From Paenibacillus sp. sptzw28 (GTDB lineage Bacteria; Bacillota; Bacilli; Paenibacillales; Paenibacillaceae): 64,000 nt of DNA. The position numbers and the translations under genes were made by a program. The stretch covers positions 5,747,501-5,811,500 of the forward strand of contig NZ_CP080545.1 of assembly GCF_019550795.1 (NCBI RefSeq), written 5' to 3'. Below are positions 53,593-63,598 of the stretch, one piece after another; position 1 is the stretch's first letter; every line of letters starts with the position of its first letter. Below the pieces are notes generated by a model. The model ran no database searches. It had not been told where the DNA came from and was given only the letters and a program-made list of their open reading frames with translations.

Positions 53593-56094
53593 CTAATTTC
53601 CGCTGCCGAACACGCTCTCCGCGAGCAGCTCCGCGACATCTCTGGCGCTCACGTCGTCTTCAGCCGCAAGCAGCTTGACGCCGTCCTCCATCATCGTCAG
53701 ACAGTACGGGCAGGCTGATCCGATTACTGTCGGCCGTACTTCCAATGCTTGCGACACTCTCGCTTCGTTCACCCGCATGCCGCTGCGCTCCTCCATCCAC
53801 ATGAGACCGCCGCCGGCGCCGCAGCACATGCCATTTTGCCGCGACCGTTCCATCTCCAGCAGCTTAACGCCCGGTATTGCGCGAAGCAGTCGCCGCGGGG
53901 CATCGTATACCCCGTTGTAACGGCCGAGGTAGCAGGAATCATGGTAGACGACGCGCTCGTCAACGCGGTGAACAGGCTGCAGCCGCCCCTGTGCGACGAG
54001 GCGGTCGAGCATAGTGGTATGGTGCTCCACAGTCACGGTCCGCCCCAGTCCGAAGCCGGGGTATTCATTCTTCATCGCGTTGAACGTGTGGGGGCAAATC
54101 GTCACGATATGCTTGATGCCGTACCGCTGCAGTGCGGTGATATTTTCGCTGCATAACGTCTGAAAAAGCAGCTCGTTCCCCATTCGTCTCGCCGTATCCC
54201 CGGAGCTTCGCTCCTCTCCGCCAAGCACGGCGAACGGCACGCCGGCGTGCTGCAGCAGGCGTACGAGCGCAAACAGGACAGAGCGGCTGCGCTGATCATA
54301 AGCCCCCATTGTTCCTGCCCAAACCAGCAGCTCCGGGCGCTCCCCCAGCCGCGCCGCTTCCTGCATGGTCCGCACGGGACGGCTCCTCCCTCCGTAAGCT
54401 TCGGCGGCGGATTCGTATGCGGCGATCCATGCTGTCCTATCTGACCGCGGCAGTCCCCACGGATTTCCCTGCCGCTCGATATTTTGCAGGGCCCGCTGGC
54501 CTTCCGCGGGAAGCCGGCCTTCGGTGAGAACGAGGTAACGGCGCATATCGATGATTTTATCGACGTGCTCGTTACCCACCGGGCACTGCTCCTCGCAGCT
54601 GCGGCATGTCGTGCATGCCCACAGCTCGGCTTCGGACATGACCTCGCCGATAAGCTGCACATCCTCTGCCGCCGCATCTGCGTGCGTGGTCCAGGCCTGA
54701 CGCTGGGCGGTCATCGTCGGCTCGATAGATGTTCTTCGGCTCGCAGCATCCTCATTGTTCATCCAGAGCGGAATAACGCTGCCCATCGTATGTGCACCGA
54801 TCTGCCTCCCGGAGGAGCCTCCGACCGCGGCGAATGCAGGCACCCACGGCGATTTTGATGTGATTGCAGCGCCTTTCTCGGTGAGATGATCGCGCAGCTT
54901 CGTAATAAGGTGCATCGGCGAGAGAAGCTTCCCGGTGCCCGAAGCCGGGCAAACGTTGGTACACCTGCCGCACTCCACACACGCATAGAGGTCGAGCAGC
55001 TGTTTTTGCGTGAACTGTTCGATTGCGCCGACACCGAAGGATTCCGCGTTCTCGTCCTCCAGATCAAGCGGCGCGAGCTCCCCCGGGGGCGATCGGCGGC
55101 GCAGCCATAGGTTCACCGGAGCGGTAAAAATATGAAAATGCTTCGATTGCGGCACATAAACGAGAAAAGCGAGCAGCACCGCATAATGGAGCCACCAGAA
55201 CAGCCAGTAGAGGTCGCCTGCAGCTGCATGCGTGACGCCTAGGTCTCTCATCGCTTCGGCCAAACCGGATGATACCGGAGCATACGGGACATAGACGGTA
55301 TCCGAAGGATCCGATGCCCGCAGTTTTATTTGCTGCGCATAGTGCGCGATATATTGGTAAAGCATATCGACCCCGCGGAACGATGGCTGAAGGGCGGCGG
55401 CTGAAGGAGTCGCACCCGCGTACCCGGACGGCGCAGTATGAGATGAAACCGCCGGCGAAGCTTCAGCCAGCATAGTAAGATTAGGACCGGCTGCCGCAGC
55501 GGCCTTATCCGGGCTTGCCTGCTCCAGTCTCTCAAACGCCTGTGTGAACAGGACGGTCGCCATGAGGCCGCCGATAAACCAGAGGACAATAGACGGCTTC
55601 CAGCCGCGCTTCAGTCTGTCGAGCCGTTCGGCATACCGCCGGAATGCGGCGTATACAACAGCAAGGAGGACGGCCAGAACCGTCACATCTTGAATCGTCG
55701 TGAATAATTCATAGGCAGGCAGCGGAAGGGCGAAACCGGTCAATCCCTTCCATATGATGTCGGCGGCGCCGAGCTGCAGCACGATAAAGCCGTAGAAAAG
55801 CACGAAGTGGAGCAGCCCGCTCCTTATATCCTTTAGAAGCTTTCGATGGCCGAGTACCTGCGCCGCCCATTCCCATCCCCGCCGGGAGTCGGATGATTTT
55901 GCATCGTCTGAGGGGAGAACTGGGTCATGCTCTTTATTTCGTGCTGCGTCTGCAGCTTGGCGCTTCCCCAGACGTATATAACCGACCCGTCTCAGGACAA
56001 CGGTCATAAAAGCCCACAATGCCGCCGCAGTCATTCCCGCAAAAATGAGCCATCGCCACAGCTGTGCCGTATCAAGCGAGCTTAATGGCTCCAA
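53593..56094 (-). CDS. fadF: Iron-sulfur heterodisulfide reductase-like electron transfer protein (FadF type)
   Basis: 833 residues from TTG 56094 (AAGGAGGG upstream). The N-terminal third has about five membrane segments with a NarI-like layout. Two 4Fe-4S clusters: CVECGRCTNVCP (~378) and CTTCRSCEEQCP (~495). The C-terminal half has two CCG domains (HDSCYLGRYNGVYDAPRRLL; MCCGAGGGLMWMEE). The family takes electrons from ETF to the quinone pool, and it accompanies fad and etf genes in Bacillus. It begins the minus-strand fad row and is divergent from etfB. A Pro/Ala/Ser-rich loop near 205-240 looks lineage-specific. Confidence 0.92.
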   Translation of the reverse strand: MEPLSSLDTAQLWRWLIFAGMTAAALWAFMTVVLRRVGYIRLGKRQAADAARNKEHDPVLPSDDAKSSDSRRGWEWAAQVLGHRKLLKDIRSGLLHFVLFYGFIVLQLGAADIIWKGLTGFALPLPAYELFTTIQDVTVLAVLLAVVYAAFRRYAERLDRLKRGWKPSIVLWFIGGLMATVLFTQAFERLEQASPDKAAAAAGPNLTMLAEASPAVSSHTAPSGYAGATPSAAALQPSFRGVDMLYQYIAHYAQQIKLRASDPSDTVYVPYAPVSSGLAEAMRDLGVTHAAAGDLYWLFWWLHYAVLLAFLVYVPQSKHFHIFTAPVNLWLRRRSPPGELAPLDLEDENAESFGVGAIEQFTQKQLLDLYACVECGRCTNVCPASGTGKLLSPMHLITKLRDHLTEKGAAITSKSPWVPAFAAVGGSSGRQIGAHTMGSVIPLWMNNEDAASRRTSIEPTMTAQRQAWTTHADAAAEDVQLIGEVMSEAELWACTTCRSCEEQCPVGNEHVDKIIDMRRYLVLTEGRLPAEGQRALQNIERQGNPWGLPRSDRTAWIAAYESAAEAYGGRSRPVRTMQEAARLGERPELLVWAGTMGAYDQRSRSVLFALVRLLQHAGVPFAVLGGEERSSGDTARRMGNELLFQTLCSENITALQRYGIKHIVTICPHTFNAMKNEYPGFGLGRTVTVEHHTTMLDRLVAQGRLQPVHRVDERVVYHDSCYLGRYNGVYDAPRRLLRAIPGVKLLEMERSRQNGMCCGAGGGLMWMEERSGMRVNEARVSQALEVRPTVIGSACPYCLTMMEDGVKLLAAEDDVSARDVAELLAESVFGSGN

Positions 56095-56406
56095 TGCCGA
56101 TCCCTCCTTTTCATGCCGCTGCGATCACGATTAGAGTTATTTGGCGCCCCGAAAAACGCCGCCTGGCCGGACAAACTGTAACCCGCTTACAAAAGTACGG
56201 AGTGTTCCAGTATATGATCCTTCTGTCCCGAACATGCGAGCAAGAGCAGCTGAGTGCTGACCTGCGCTGGCCTTTACTCGTTGGAAGACTGTGCGGCGCA
56301 AGGACTATGTCACGGCTCGCCGTTCCGGTCTATTTGACAGTCCGCGAACATATGGTAGCACTGGGAATAGGACTGTCGTTTTCATGCTTGGAGGTGTTCA
56401 TGGACG
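56095..56406. other. 312-base divergent fadF/etfB intergenic region
   Basis: It should hold both promoters. A TTGACA lies at 56334-56339, but no good -10 is at the right distance. No FadR-type palindrome was found by eye and no gene is seen. Confidence 0.4.
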
Positions 56407-57324
56407 ATGAATCTGGTTGTATTGCTGAAACAAACCTTTGATACGGAGGAAAAAATCGAACTGGTAAACGGGGCCGTGGCCGAGGATAGCGTCAAGTTCA
56501 TTATTAATCCATACGACGAGTATGCGCTGGAGGAGGTGCTTCGTCTCCGCGAGATACATGGCGGCACGGTCACGGCCGTCAGCTGCGGACCGGAGCGTGC
56601 GGCGGAAGCGCTTCGTACTGCGCTCGCCATGGGGGCGGATGATGCCGTACTGCTTGATGCGGCAGGTTTGCCGGACGACGGGCACGCTGTTGCGTCGGCG
56701 CTCGCAGCGGTAGTTCAGCAGCTGCAGCCAGACCTTGTGCTCGCCGGACTGTTTGCGATTGACAGCGGAGCAGGAAGCGTTGCGCTGCAAATCGCGGAGC
56801 GTCTCGGCCTCCCGAGCGCTTCGGCGGCCGTTAAGGTAGAGCTGTGCAGCGCTAATTCTGTTGGTGGGGCACGGGGTACAGCGAGTGCAGCGGGCCGGCC
56901 GGCTGGCGGCGATGGTGCGGAAAGCGTTGCGGGGGGCGCGGGAAGTACTGCGGGCGGGACGGCTGCAAGCGCGGCGTCATGGGTGTCGTCAATGGCGGAC
57001 CACCTGGTCCGCGTGGAGCGGGACACGGAATGGGGCCTCGAGACGGTGGAGGTTCCGCTGCCCGCGTTAATTACGGCCCAGCAAGGGCTCAACGAGCCTC
57101 GGTACCCTTCCCTGCCGGGCATTATGAAAGCCAAGCGCAAACCGCTGCGGCGTATCGCGATTGCGGAGCTTGGGCTTGCGGCGGTCGATCTGGAGCCGCG
57201 CACCGAGCGGCTGGCACTGACCGCGCCTCCGGCAAGGTCTGCAGGGAGGAAGCTGAGCGGCACGCCAGCCGAGCAGGCGGCCGCGCTCGCAGACCTGCTT
57301 CAGCATGAAGCGAAGATTTTCTAG
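56407..57324 (+). CDS. etfB: Electron transfer flavoprotein beta subunit
   Basis: 305 residues against ~255 usual. N-terminal VVLLKQTFDTEEKI and INPYDEYALEEVLRLRE (~38-54), adenine-nucleotide site DLVLAGLFAIDSGAGSVALQ (~111-130), and LITAQQGLNEPRYPSLPGIM (~220-239), all typical of EtfB. Residues ~148-195 are a Gly/Ala/Ser-rich insertion (GGARGTASAAGRPAGG type), accounting for the extra length. With EtfA it accepts electrons from acyl-CoA dehydrogenase and delivers them to FadF. It starts at ATG 56407, with GGAGG 12 bases upstream. Confidence 0.93.
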   Translation: MNLVVLLKQTFDTEEKIELVNGAVAEDSVKFIINPYDEYALEEVLRLREIHGGTVTAVSCGPERAAEALRTALAMGADDAVLLDAAGLPDDGHAVASALAAVVQQLQPDLVLAGLFAIDSGAGSVALQIAERLGLPSASAAVKVELCSANSVGGARGTASAAGRPAGGDGAESVAGGAGSTAGGTAASAASWVSSMADHLVRVERDTEWGLETVEVPLPALITAQQGLNEPRYPSLPGIMKAKRKPLRRIAIAELGLAAVDLEPRTERLALTAPPARSAGRKLSGTPAEQAAALADLLQHEAKIF

Positions 57325-57748
57325 TCTGGGTTCTTAAACGGGAAGCAGCCGCTTATGTCATCTTGCAGATGTGAGTAGGCACGCGGAGCGCAACAAGTAT
57401 GGCAGCAACTATTGAAAGCGGCTTTCCTGCTTACAAACAGTGCCGTCTCTTTTTTCGGAGCCATAGGAAGGTTTTTCCTGTCTAAACTCGCCCGATATGC
57501 CCTTCTACGTTTCGGATATAGCTTTTAATAAGGAATATCCTGCTTACAGAGTCGTCAAACGTTCTAATTTGGCTTGATACAAGGTTTTTCCTTGTTACAA
57601 GGTTTTTCCTTGTTGACAAGTTACTGAGGCACCCGCCATTCCTCGACGAAGATATGGCAGCCGGTACCACTAGAGCATGCAAAGCTGAAAAAGCAAATGA
57701 AGAGCCGTCCACCGGACGCATTTCCATAATTAAGGAGGCTGAGAGGAG
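57325..57748. other. 424-base gap between etfB and etfA with two tandem hairpins
   Basis: etfB and etfA are usually adjacent. Here 424 bases separate them, containing two copies of ACAAGG-TTTTT-CCTTGT (57579-57595 and 57597-57613), which may act as weak terminators or RNA processing sites. No gene is seen. Confidence 0.6.
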
Positions 57749-58764
57749 ATGAAGGAAAGCCGTAATCAGGTCGCACTCGTGTATGCCGAGTGCGCAGACG
57801 GCAAGCTGCGGCGCGTGGCGCTGGAGGCGCTCGGCGCCGCGCGGCAGCTGGCCGGGGACGGCGGCGCTGTGCACGCCGTCCTTGCAGGCGGCGGCGCGGC
57901 GGGGCCGACCGGCGAAGCCGCCGCCGAGCTCGCCGCCCGGGGGCGGAGGTCGTCCACGTCATCGACGACCCCGCCCTTGCGCGCTTCGCGCCGGAGGCGT
58001 ACGCCGCGGCCATCGGCGCAGCCGCTGCGGCGGTACGGCCGAGCGCGATCCTGCTCGGCCACACCGCCGCGGGGCGCGAGCTCGCGCCCCGCATGGCCGC
58101 CGCATTGCGGGGCGGCCACATCGCAGACGTCACCGCCGTCGATATCGCGGACGGCGGCGACGCCATATTTACGCGTCCGCTCTACGCCGGGAAGGCGTTC
58201 GAGCGGCGGCGCTTCCTGCCGGGCGCACCGCAGGTTATAACCGTGCGCCCAAACAATCTTCCCATAGCGGAGCCGGTTGACCACGGCCGCCAGGGCGTTA
58301 TCCGGGCGCTACCATTCACCCCGCCCCCGTTATGGACCACCATAGCCGCCGTTGTACGCAAAACGGGCGGCCGTATCGACCTCGCCGAAGCGGACGTCAT
58401 CGTCGCCGGCGGCCGGGGCGTTCGCAGCGCGGAAGGATTCGCGCCGCTGGAAGCGCTCGCGCAGACGCTCGGCGGAGCCGTCGGCGCGTCGCGCGGAGCA
58501 TGCGATGCGGGCTACTGCGATTACGCGCTGCAAATAGGGCAGACCGGCAAGACCGTCACGCCCAAGCTCTATATCGCCTGCGGTATCAGCGGCGCGATTC
58601 AGCACCTCGCGGGCATGAGCCAATCCCGCACTATTGTCGCCATAAACAAAGACCCCGACGCTCCCATCTTCGGCGTCGCTGATTACGGAATTGTCGGGGA
58701 TTTATTCGAGGTTGTTCCAAGATTGAACGAACAAATTCAGAAGCTGTTAAGCAGCGGCAGCTGA
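57749..58764 (+). CDS. etfA: Electron transfer flavoprotein alpha subunit, frameshifted
   Basis: Starts at ATG 57749 (AAGGAGG and GAGAGGAG upstream) as MKESRNQVALVYAECADGKL and runs in that frame to about 57943. The rest of the protein is in the next frame to 58764: AEVVHVIDDPALARFAPEAY, LLGHTAAGRELAPRMAAALR, TKTVTPKLYIACGISGAIQH and SRTIVAINKDPDAPIF, the FAD-binding C-domain of EtfA. The switch falls at a run of five G (57939-57943); six G would restore one frame of about 338 residues reading AARG-AEVV. Either a base was missed in this very GC-rich stretch or the gene is truly broken. EtfA binds FAD in the ETF heterodimer. Confidence 0.88.
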
Positions 58765-58880
58765 ACTCTCGTCTTTTGCAAAATAAGAAAAGACGTTGAA
58801 CGCGAATAATAGTAAAACTTGGTTCTGTTACTAGGAAACACACAGTGATAGTTTTACCAAAATAGTGTGATCATAATAAC

Positions 58881-58925
58881 GGCGGACTAGGACTTGAAAA
58901 TAAGTCGGAGTCCGCCGCTTTCTTC
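58881..58925 (+). terminator. Terminator after etfA
   Basis: GGCGGACT (58881-58888) pairs with AGTCCGCC (58909-58916) around GACTT/AAGTC, followed by GCTTTCTTC. Confidence 0.75.
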
Positions 58926-58998
58926 ATTGGAACTATCCTCCCCGTTACTTCAAAGAAGAAAGCAGACTGCCAATACAATCTGCTTCGTTTCCGTTAGT

Positions 58999-59484
58999 TC
59001 AATCATTTTGGGCTATATTCGGGATTGGCAATATTATTTCTTCATGTTGATTGAAAATCACCCTATATCCTTTAATTAAAGGCATCATTTCTTGGATTTC
59101 TACTTCCGTTAAATCACTGGTTTTTACATGAAATTGCCCGCTATATTCAACTTTTTCCTCAGATTCCAGTTTCTTTACCTCTTCGATAGGTACTATTTTA
59201 TCAAGCAATATACTTTTAGCTTTTTCAGTTAGAATAGGTTCAATTGTATAGATTTTAAAAGATCGTTTGGTTGGATTATCAAAGGTTACTGAATAATTAA
59301 CCACCCCATCCTTAACTGGGAATTGACCGACTCCCTCACTATTGCCTCCGATATAGAACAGTATTCGTACCTCTTCCGATTGGCCTGAAGAAACCTTAAT
59401 AAGTATAATGGCTATGCCAAAAATTATAAGCAAGAATCCTAAGTACTTTTGCTTTTTTAGCACTGGTTTTTTGTGTTGTAACAA
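58999..59484 (-). CDS. Membrane-anchored protein of unknown function
   Basis: 161 residues from TTG 59484 (AAAGGAG 8 bases upstream). A basic start (HKKPVLKKQKY) and one hydrophobic segment GFLLIIFGIAIILIKV (~16-31) anchor it with the rest outside. The outer part is beta-rich (VVNYSVTFDNPTKRSFKIYT), like an Ig-type fold with an NPTKR loop. No family is recognised. Confidence 0.7.
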   Translation of the reverse strand: MLQHKKPVLKKQKYLGFLLIIFGIAIILIKVSSGQSEEVRILFYIGGNSEGVGQFPVKDGVVNYSVTFDNPTKRSFKIYTIEPILTEKAKSILLDKIVPIEEVKKLESEEKVEYSGQFHVKTSDLTEVEIQEMMPLIKGYRVIFNQHEEIILPIPNIAQND

Positions 59485-59768
59485 TAGGATATCTCCTTTG
59501 GGTTTAATATCTATATAATACCACTTATTGGTACTAACATGCCGTTAACTTAATGAAGCATTGTCAGTCTAATACTTTATTTTCTTCAAACACTGACCTA
59601 TGCTGCGCTTAAAGGTATGGGGCCGATTTGTCAAAGGTTACCGTTATACGCAGTCCCCTTCTTCAGATTGAAGTCCCTATTAGATACATTAATTCATTTA
59701 AGTGTCCCCGATTCTACAATCGCTTAACCAGATAATTCCAGTCATTATCAGCGAAAGAATGAATAAGC
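59485..59768. other. Intergenic stretch with shared AT-rich element
   Basis: No gene is seen. The segment GTCTAATACTTTATTTTC (about 59569-59586) recurs, in whole or part, near 20741-20757 (opposite strand) and 32361-32378. It may be the end of a lost mobile element. Confidence 0.45.
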
Positions 59769-59817
59769 AAGAAGGGCCGTCCTTCAGCTTTGTATTCGCC
59801 TCAGGATAGCCCTTCTT
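59769..59817. terminator. Terminator after large SLH gene
   Basis: AAGAAGGGC (59769-59777) pairs with GCCCTTCTT (59809-59817), with T or A tracts on both sides. It lies 18 bases after the stop of the minus-strand SLH gene. Confidence 0.8.
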
Positions 59818-59834
59818 TAAACCACTTTCGTTGT

Positions 59835-62800
59835 CTACTTGGAATTTTTGTTATCGATCAGATTGGCCTTGATCAGCATCCGCTGAACGATGACCGCGGT
59901 CTCTGCACGTGTGATGTTGCGCTTGGGCAGCAGTCCCCCTTCGGAGCCTTTGACCAGCCCGTTCTTCACTGCAGCCGCGACTGCTTGCTTCGCCCACGCA
60001 TCTACTGCCGTGCCGTCTACGAACGAGGAAAGTACGGATACAGCGTCAACGCCGCTGACGTTCGTATCGAGCCCCGTTAGCTTCATCGCCCGTGCGATCA
60101 TCGCCAACGCTTCTACGCGCGTAATCGTTTTGCTTGGACGGAACGTGCCGTCCTCGTACCCTTTGATAATGCCGTACTCCTGTGCTTTCGACACAGCGCC
60201 GACGAACCAGTCGCTGGACTTCACATCACCATAAGGCACAGTTTTCCCGTTTTCAGGGAGACCAAGTGCCCGCACGATAATTGCCGCAAACTCTGCGCGC
60301 GTGATCACCGCGTTCGGGTTATATTGCTCCGCGTTGACTCCCTTCACGATCAGTCGGGACGCCATATCGTTCACTGCATCTTTAGACCAATGGTTTGCTA
60401 CGTCCGCGAACGTCATCGGGTGCCAGATCAATGTATACGTGCTGTTCGTTAAACTGCTTACGACCGCACTATATTTCCCGTCACGAACGGTGATGTAGGT
60501 CGGCACGTGATAAACCGTTCCGTCCGCCATAAGCACCGTTGCGGTGGTGATCTTACTCAGGTCAATGCCGTCTGGCAGCGGAATTTCCCGCTGAACGTAC
60601 ACATTGAACTTGTCTACGTCAACCGTTTTGCCATTATAGGAGGCGGTCACCGTAAAATCGACCGGTGGCACGACGACGGTGAACTTTCCTTTTTCCCCCA
60701 TGCTTTCCGCGAGTTGAACCTTAGCCGTATCGCTCTTCGCGATGACGACATGGATGACGATATCCGACAATTTCAGTTGACTGCCAAGCTGCGACGCCAA
60801 GTGATCGATCGCGATTTGTGCCGCAGGCAGCTTGTAACTTCCGTTAGCCGTCTGTACTTCCAATACCGCCTGCTTGTTCTCCATCGCTTTCACTATTTCG
60901 CCGGTCAATACCACCGTTACTTTATCCGCGCTCACCGCCGAAGCGGGCACAATTATAGTCGGCTTATCTCCTTCTTTCGCAAGCTGGGCTTCCAGTTTGA
61001 CCGGATCCACTGTCGCCGTCAGGACGGTCTTCCCGTTCTCTTGGGTTGTCGTACCTGTGGCGATTTGATCATACTCTTTACCATTCACGATGACACGGAA
61101 TGACAATGAGTTGTCGGACGTACTAGAACCGGTATCCATACTGCCGGAGCCGCCCGTCCAAGATGAAGATGCACGCGTCACCGTTACGGTGTACGTTTGT
61201 GTCGTGCCGTCCTGCGCTGTCACGACCACCTTGATCGTGTTGATGCCTACGCTCAGCGGCAGCGAATCGGAAGCTGTGCCGCTTGTCAACGTAATCGGAC
61301 CTGTCACTAACCCTTCGCTGTTATACACGCTCGCCGTGACTGTCGCATGTGCTGAATCATATACCGTTGCCGTCACAGTTGTGCTGCTAACACTGTTCGC
61401 CACACTCGAAGTATAGCCGTCTGTTGTGCCTGCCGTAAACGCCGGGCTTAACGTACCGCTCGACAACGTCAAACCGTTCAAATCCGCATTGCTGCTCGAA
61501 GCCCTTGTCACTGTTATGGTGTACGTCTTCGTTGTACCATCCTCTGCGGTCACAACGACCTTAATGGTGTTGACGCCCACACTTAGCGGAAGCGAGCCCG
61601 CCGCCGAGCCATTCGTCAGGTCAATCGGGCCGTACGTGCCTTCACTATTGTACACGCTCGCAGTTACCGTTGCGTTGCCGTCCGATAATGTCGGGGTTAA
61701 CGAAAGGCTGCTCACGCTGTTCGCCACACTTGAGGTATAACCGTCTGTTGTGTTTGCCGTAAACGCCGGGCTTAAATTGCCGCTCGATAACGTCAAACCG
61801 CTTAAGTCCGCGTTGCTAGACAATGTACGAACTGTTACTCCCGCACTGGTAGCAGACGCGTTATTCGTCGCTGTCGCTTTCACTCGGGTCACGAACGTAT
61901 AGTCTGTCTCCGGTGTCAGTCCGCTGAACGTCGGGCTATCCTGCCAGGTTACGCCGCCATCGTTGCTGTATTCCTGACCGGCAACTGTCTGCAGCGTAAT
62001 GCTCGTTGTTGTTTTACTTGTTTCTACAGGCGCTGCCGGAGCCGCCGCTCCGTCCGCTGCCGCTACTGCACCCGTCGCCGCGCTCGTTACGCTGCCTGTC
62101 GCATGCGTACCGTCGGAGGTGACCGTCACGGTGATAGCCGCACCCATATCGTCTGCGGTTAACATGTAGCTTGAACCCGTCGCATTCGTGATAGCGACTC
62201 CATCTCGGTACCACTGGTAAGTCGGCACGTTGTCCGACGTGCTGGGGGTATACGTGACCCCTGATAAGTCTGCTGTCAAGGTTTCGCCAAACTTGGCTGC
62301 ACCGCTGATCGCTACACTGCCTCCCATCGTGGGAACCGTAACATCTTGTGTGGCAGTGATGATGTTATTAATGAAACCGGAATTATACTCAACAATAACT
62401 CCTGGATCTTTAAATGCGCTGCTGCCACCGTGTGTATTGTTTACGGCTAAGTAGCCAACTTTATTAAGAGTGGTGTCTAGCAAAAGTGTAAGATGGACAT
62501 AGGTTCCATTAGGCACAAAATTACTCGTTGCCTCTAGACCTGTTGGCTGAGCGTTTGATACATACCTTGTCTGGTCGGGTAGAACTAAAGTTGACCAATT
62601 AGATGCTGCTGTTGTTTTAGTAGCGCCTATAAAGCTTATAAAGTTCCAGTTGCCTATATATGATGTCTTAAATTCTGCAAACATATTGGCAATCGCAAAC
62701 ATTTCTGCAGCTCCAGCAGCATCAGCTGTTGGCTCTAGAAGATGTCCGTTATTATTCGTTGCAATAGTCACTGCATCGTAAAAAGTCATCGTACTCGGTC

Positions 62801-63308
62801 TTTCCACATATACAAAATAACGTCCATTGTAGGTACGTACAGATGTTTTTCCATTGGCTAATGGTGCCCCTGGCGTTACATTTACTGTGATACTTTGGGT
62901 TTGCCCTGCGGGTTGTGTGAATGTCATATTTCCAATAACAGACTGAATTTCTTCATAAGTATTACCACTTGAAAAGTTGAACACTCTATTTGCAGGCGTA
63001 GATTTGTCAGTAACACGGCCACTAATTGTTATGCCATTAGTCAGCTCGGTAATACCGCTTGGAAGAGTCCCAACAGCAATTGAGCCATTATTTACAGCAA
63101 CGGTAAAGTATCCGCCCCCTGCGTTAACGACACCTATGCTTCCAAATGCAGCATTTGATAGCTGATAGGTTGTTCCGGATAATCGAACAGGAGTACCTAG
63201 ATTAAGTGTTTCCGCTGCACTCGCTTTTAACGGATGAAAAGGCATCATCGTCAATACCATAACGATTGCCATTAGTATAGATAATATTCTTCGATTTTTT
63301 AATTTCAT
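59835..63308 (-). CDS. Large secreted SLH-domain protein, c-di-GMP controlled
   Basis: 1157 residues. Signal peptide MKLKNRRILSILMAIVMVLT with cleavage near KASA-A (~31). A lectin/adhesin-like N-region (~35-320), an Ig-like/bacterial A5-type module (YQWYRDGVAITNATGSSYML ~365), a fibronectin-like part, then two cadherin-like beta-sandwich repeats (LPLSVGVNTIKVVVTAEDGT and LPLSVGINTIKVVVTAQDGT, ~500-700). Next an Ig-like pre-SLH module as in the protein at 4978-6525, and three SLH domains (MTFADVANHWSKDAVNDMAS; VPYGDVKSSDWFVGAVSKAQ; and a third, ending ITRAETAVIVQRML). It should be wall-bound by SLH, with the N-region outward. AGGAGG lies 12 bases before ATG 63308. A c-di-GMP-I riboswitch and terminator are upstream. 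Confidence 0.93.
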   Translation of the reverse strand: MKLKNRRILSILMAIVMVLTMMPFHPLKASAAETLNLGTPVRLSGTTYQLSNAAFGSIGVVNAGGGYFTVAVNNGSIAVGTLPSGITELTNGITISGRVTDKSTPANRVFNFSSGNTYEEIQSVIGNMTFTQPAGQTQSITVNVTPGAPLANGKTSVRTYNGRYFVYVERPSTMTFYDAVTIATNNNGHLLEPTADAAGAAEMFAIANMFAEFKTSYIGNWNFISFIGATKTTAASNWSTLVLPDQTRYVSNAQPTGLEATSNFVPNGTYVHLTLLLDTTLNKVGYLAVNNTHGGSSAFKDPGVIVEYNSGFINNIITATQDVTVPTMGGSVAISGAAKFGETLTADLSGVTYTPSTSDNVPTYQWYRDGVAITNATGSSYMLTADDMGAAITVTVTSDGTHATGSVTSAATGAVAAADGAAAPAAPVETSKTTTSITLQTVAGQEYSNDGGVTWQDSPTFSGLTPETDYTFVTRVKATATNNASATSAGVTVRTLSSNADLSGLTLSSGNLSPAFTANTTDGYTSSVANSVSSLSLTPTLSDGNATVTASVYNSEGTYGPIDLTNGSAAGSLPLSVGVNTIKVVVTAEDGTTKTYTITVTRASSSNADLNGLTLSSGTLSPAFTAGTTDGYTSSVANSVSSTTVTATVYDSAHATVTASVYNSEGLVTGPITLTSGTASDSLPLSVGINTIKVVVTAQDGTTQTYTVTVTRASSSWTGGSGSMDTGSSTSDNSLSFRVIVNGKEYDQIATGTTTQENGKTVLTATVDPVKLEAQLAKEGDKPTIIVPASAVSADKVTVVLTGEIVKAMENKQAVLEVQTANGSYKLPAAQIAIDHLASQLGSQLKLSDIVIHVVIAKSDTAKVQLAESMGEKGKFTVVVPPVDFTVTASYNGKTVDVDKFNVYVQREIPLPDGIDLSKITTATVLMADGTVYHVPTYITVRDGKYSAVVSSLTNSTYTLIWHPMTFADVANHWSKDAVNDMASRLIVKGVNAEQYNPNAVITRAEFAAIIVRALGLPENGKTVPYGDVKSSDWFVGAVSKAQEYGIIKGYEDGTFRPSKTITRVEALAMIARAMKLTGLDTNVSGVDAVSVLSSFVDGTAVDAWAKQAVAAAVKNGLVKGSEGGLLPKRNITRAETAVIVQRMLIKANLIDNKNSK

Positions 63309-63552
63309 CTTTTGTTCATTCCTCCTGAAGAAACTTATTTTGCCTTTACGTCGGCTATGTACTTGTTTGTGCCCTGCACCGCTAAAACGATTGTTCTTAT
63401 TCTAATCTTCTCTTGTACTCGTCCCACCCCTGTCACACAGGGAATCTCCTCGCCCCCATATCTAGATAAAATCCTTGTTCAATCGACATCCGGTTAAGAT
63501 AAAAAGTATTCCATTCAACATGTATCTTACAAAAAACTTCAATATCAGAATG

Positions 63553-63597
63553 CAAAAAACCTCCGCCCACATGAAGAATCAAAGTAGACGGAGGTTT
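63553..63597 (-). terminator. Riboswitch expression-platform terminator, SLH leader
   Basis: On the minus strand AAACCTCCG (63597-63589) pairs with CGGAGGTTT (63565-63557), then TTTTTTG. The 5' arm overlaps a competing small hairpin (GACGG-AAACCT-CCGTC) that reaches into the aptamer closing stem. Confidence 0.85.
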
Positions 63598-63598
63598 C

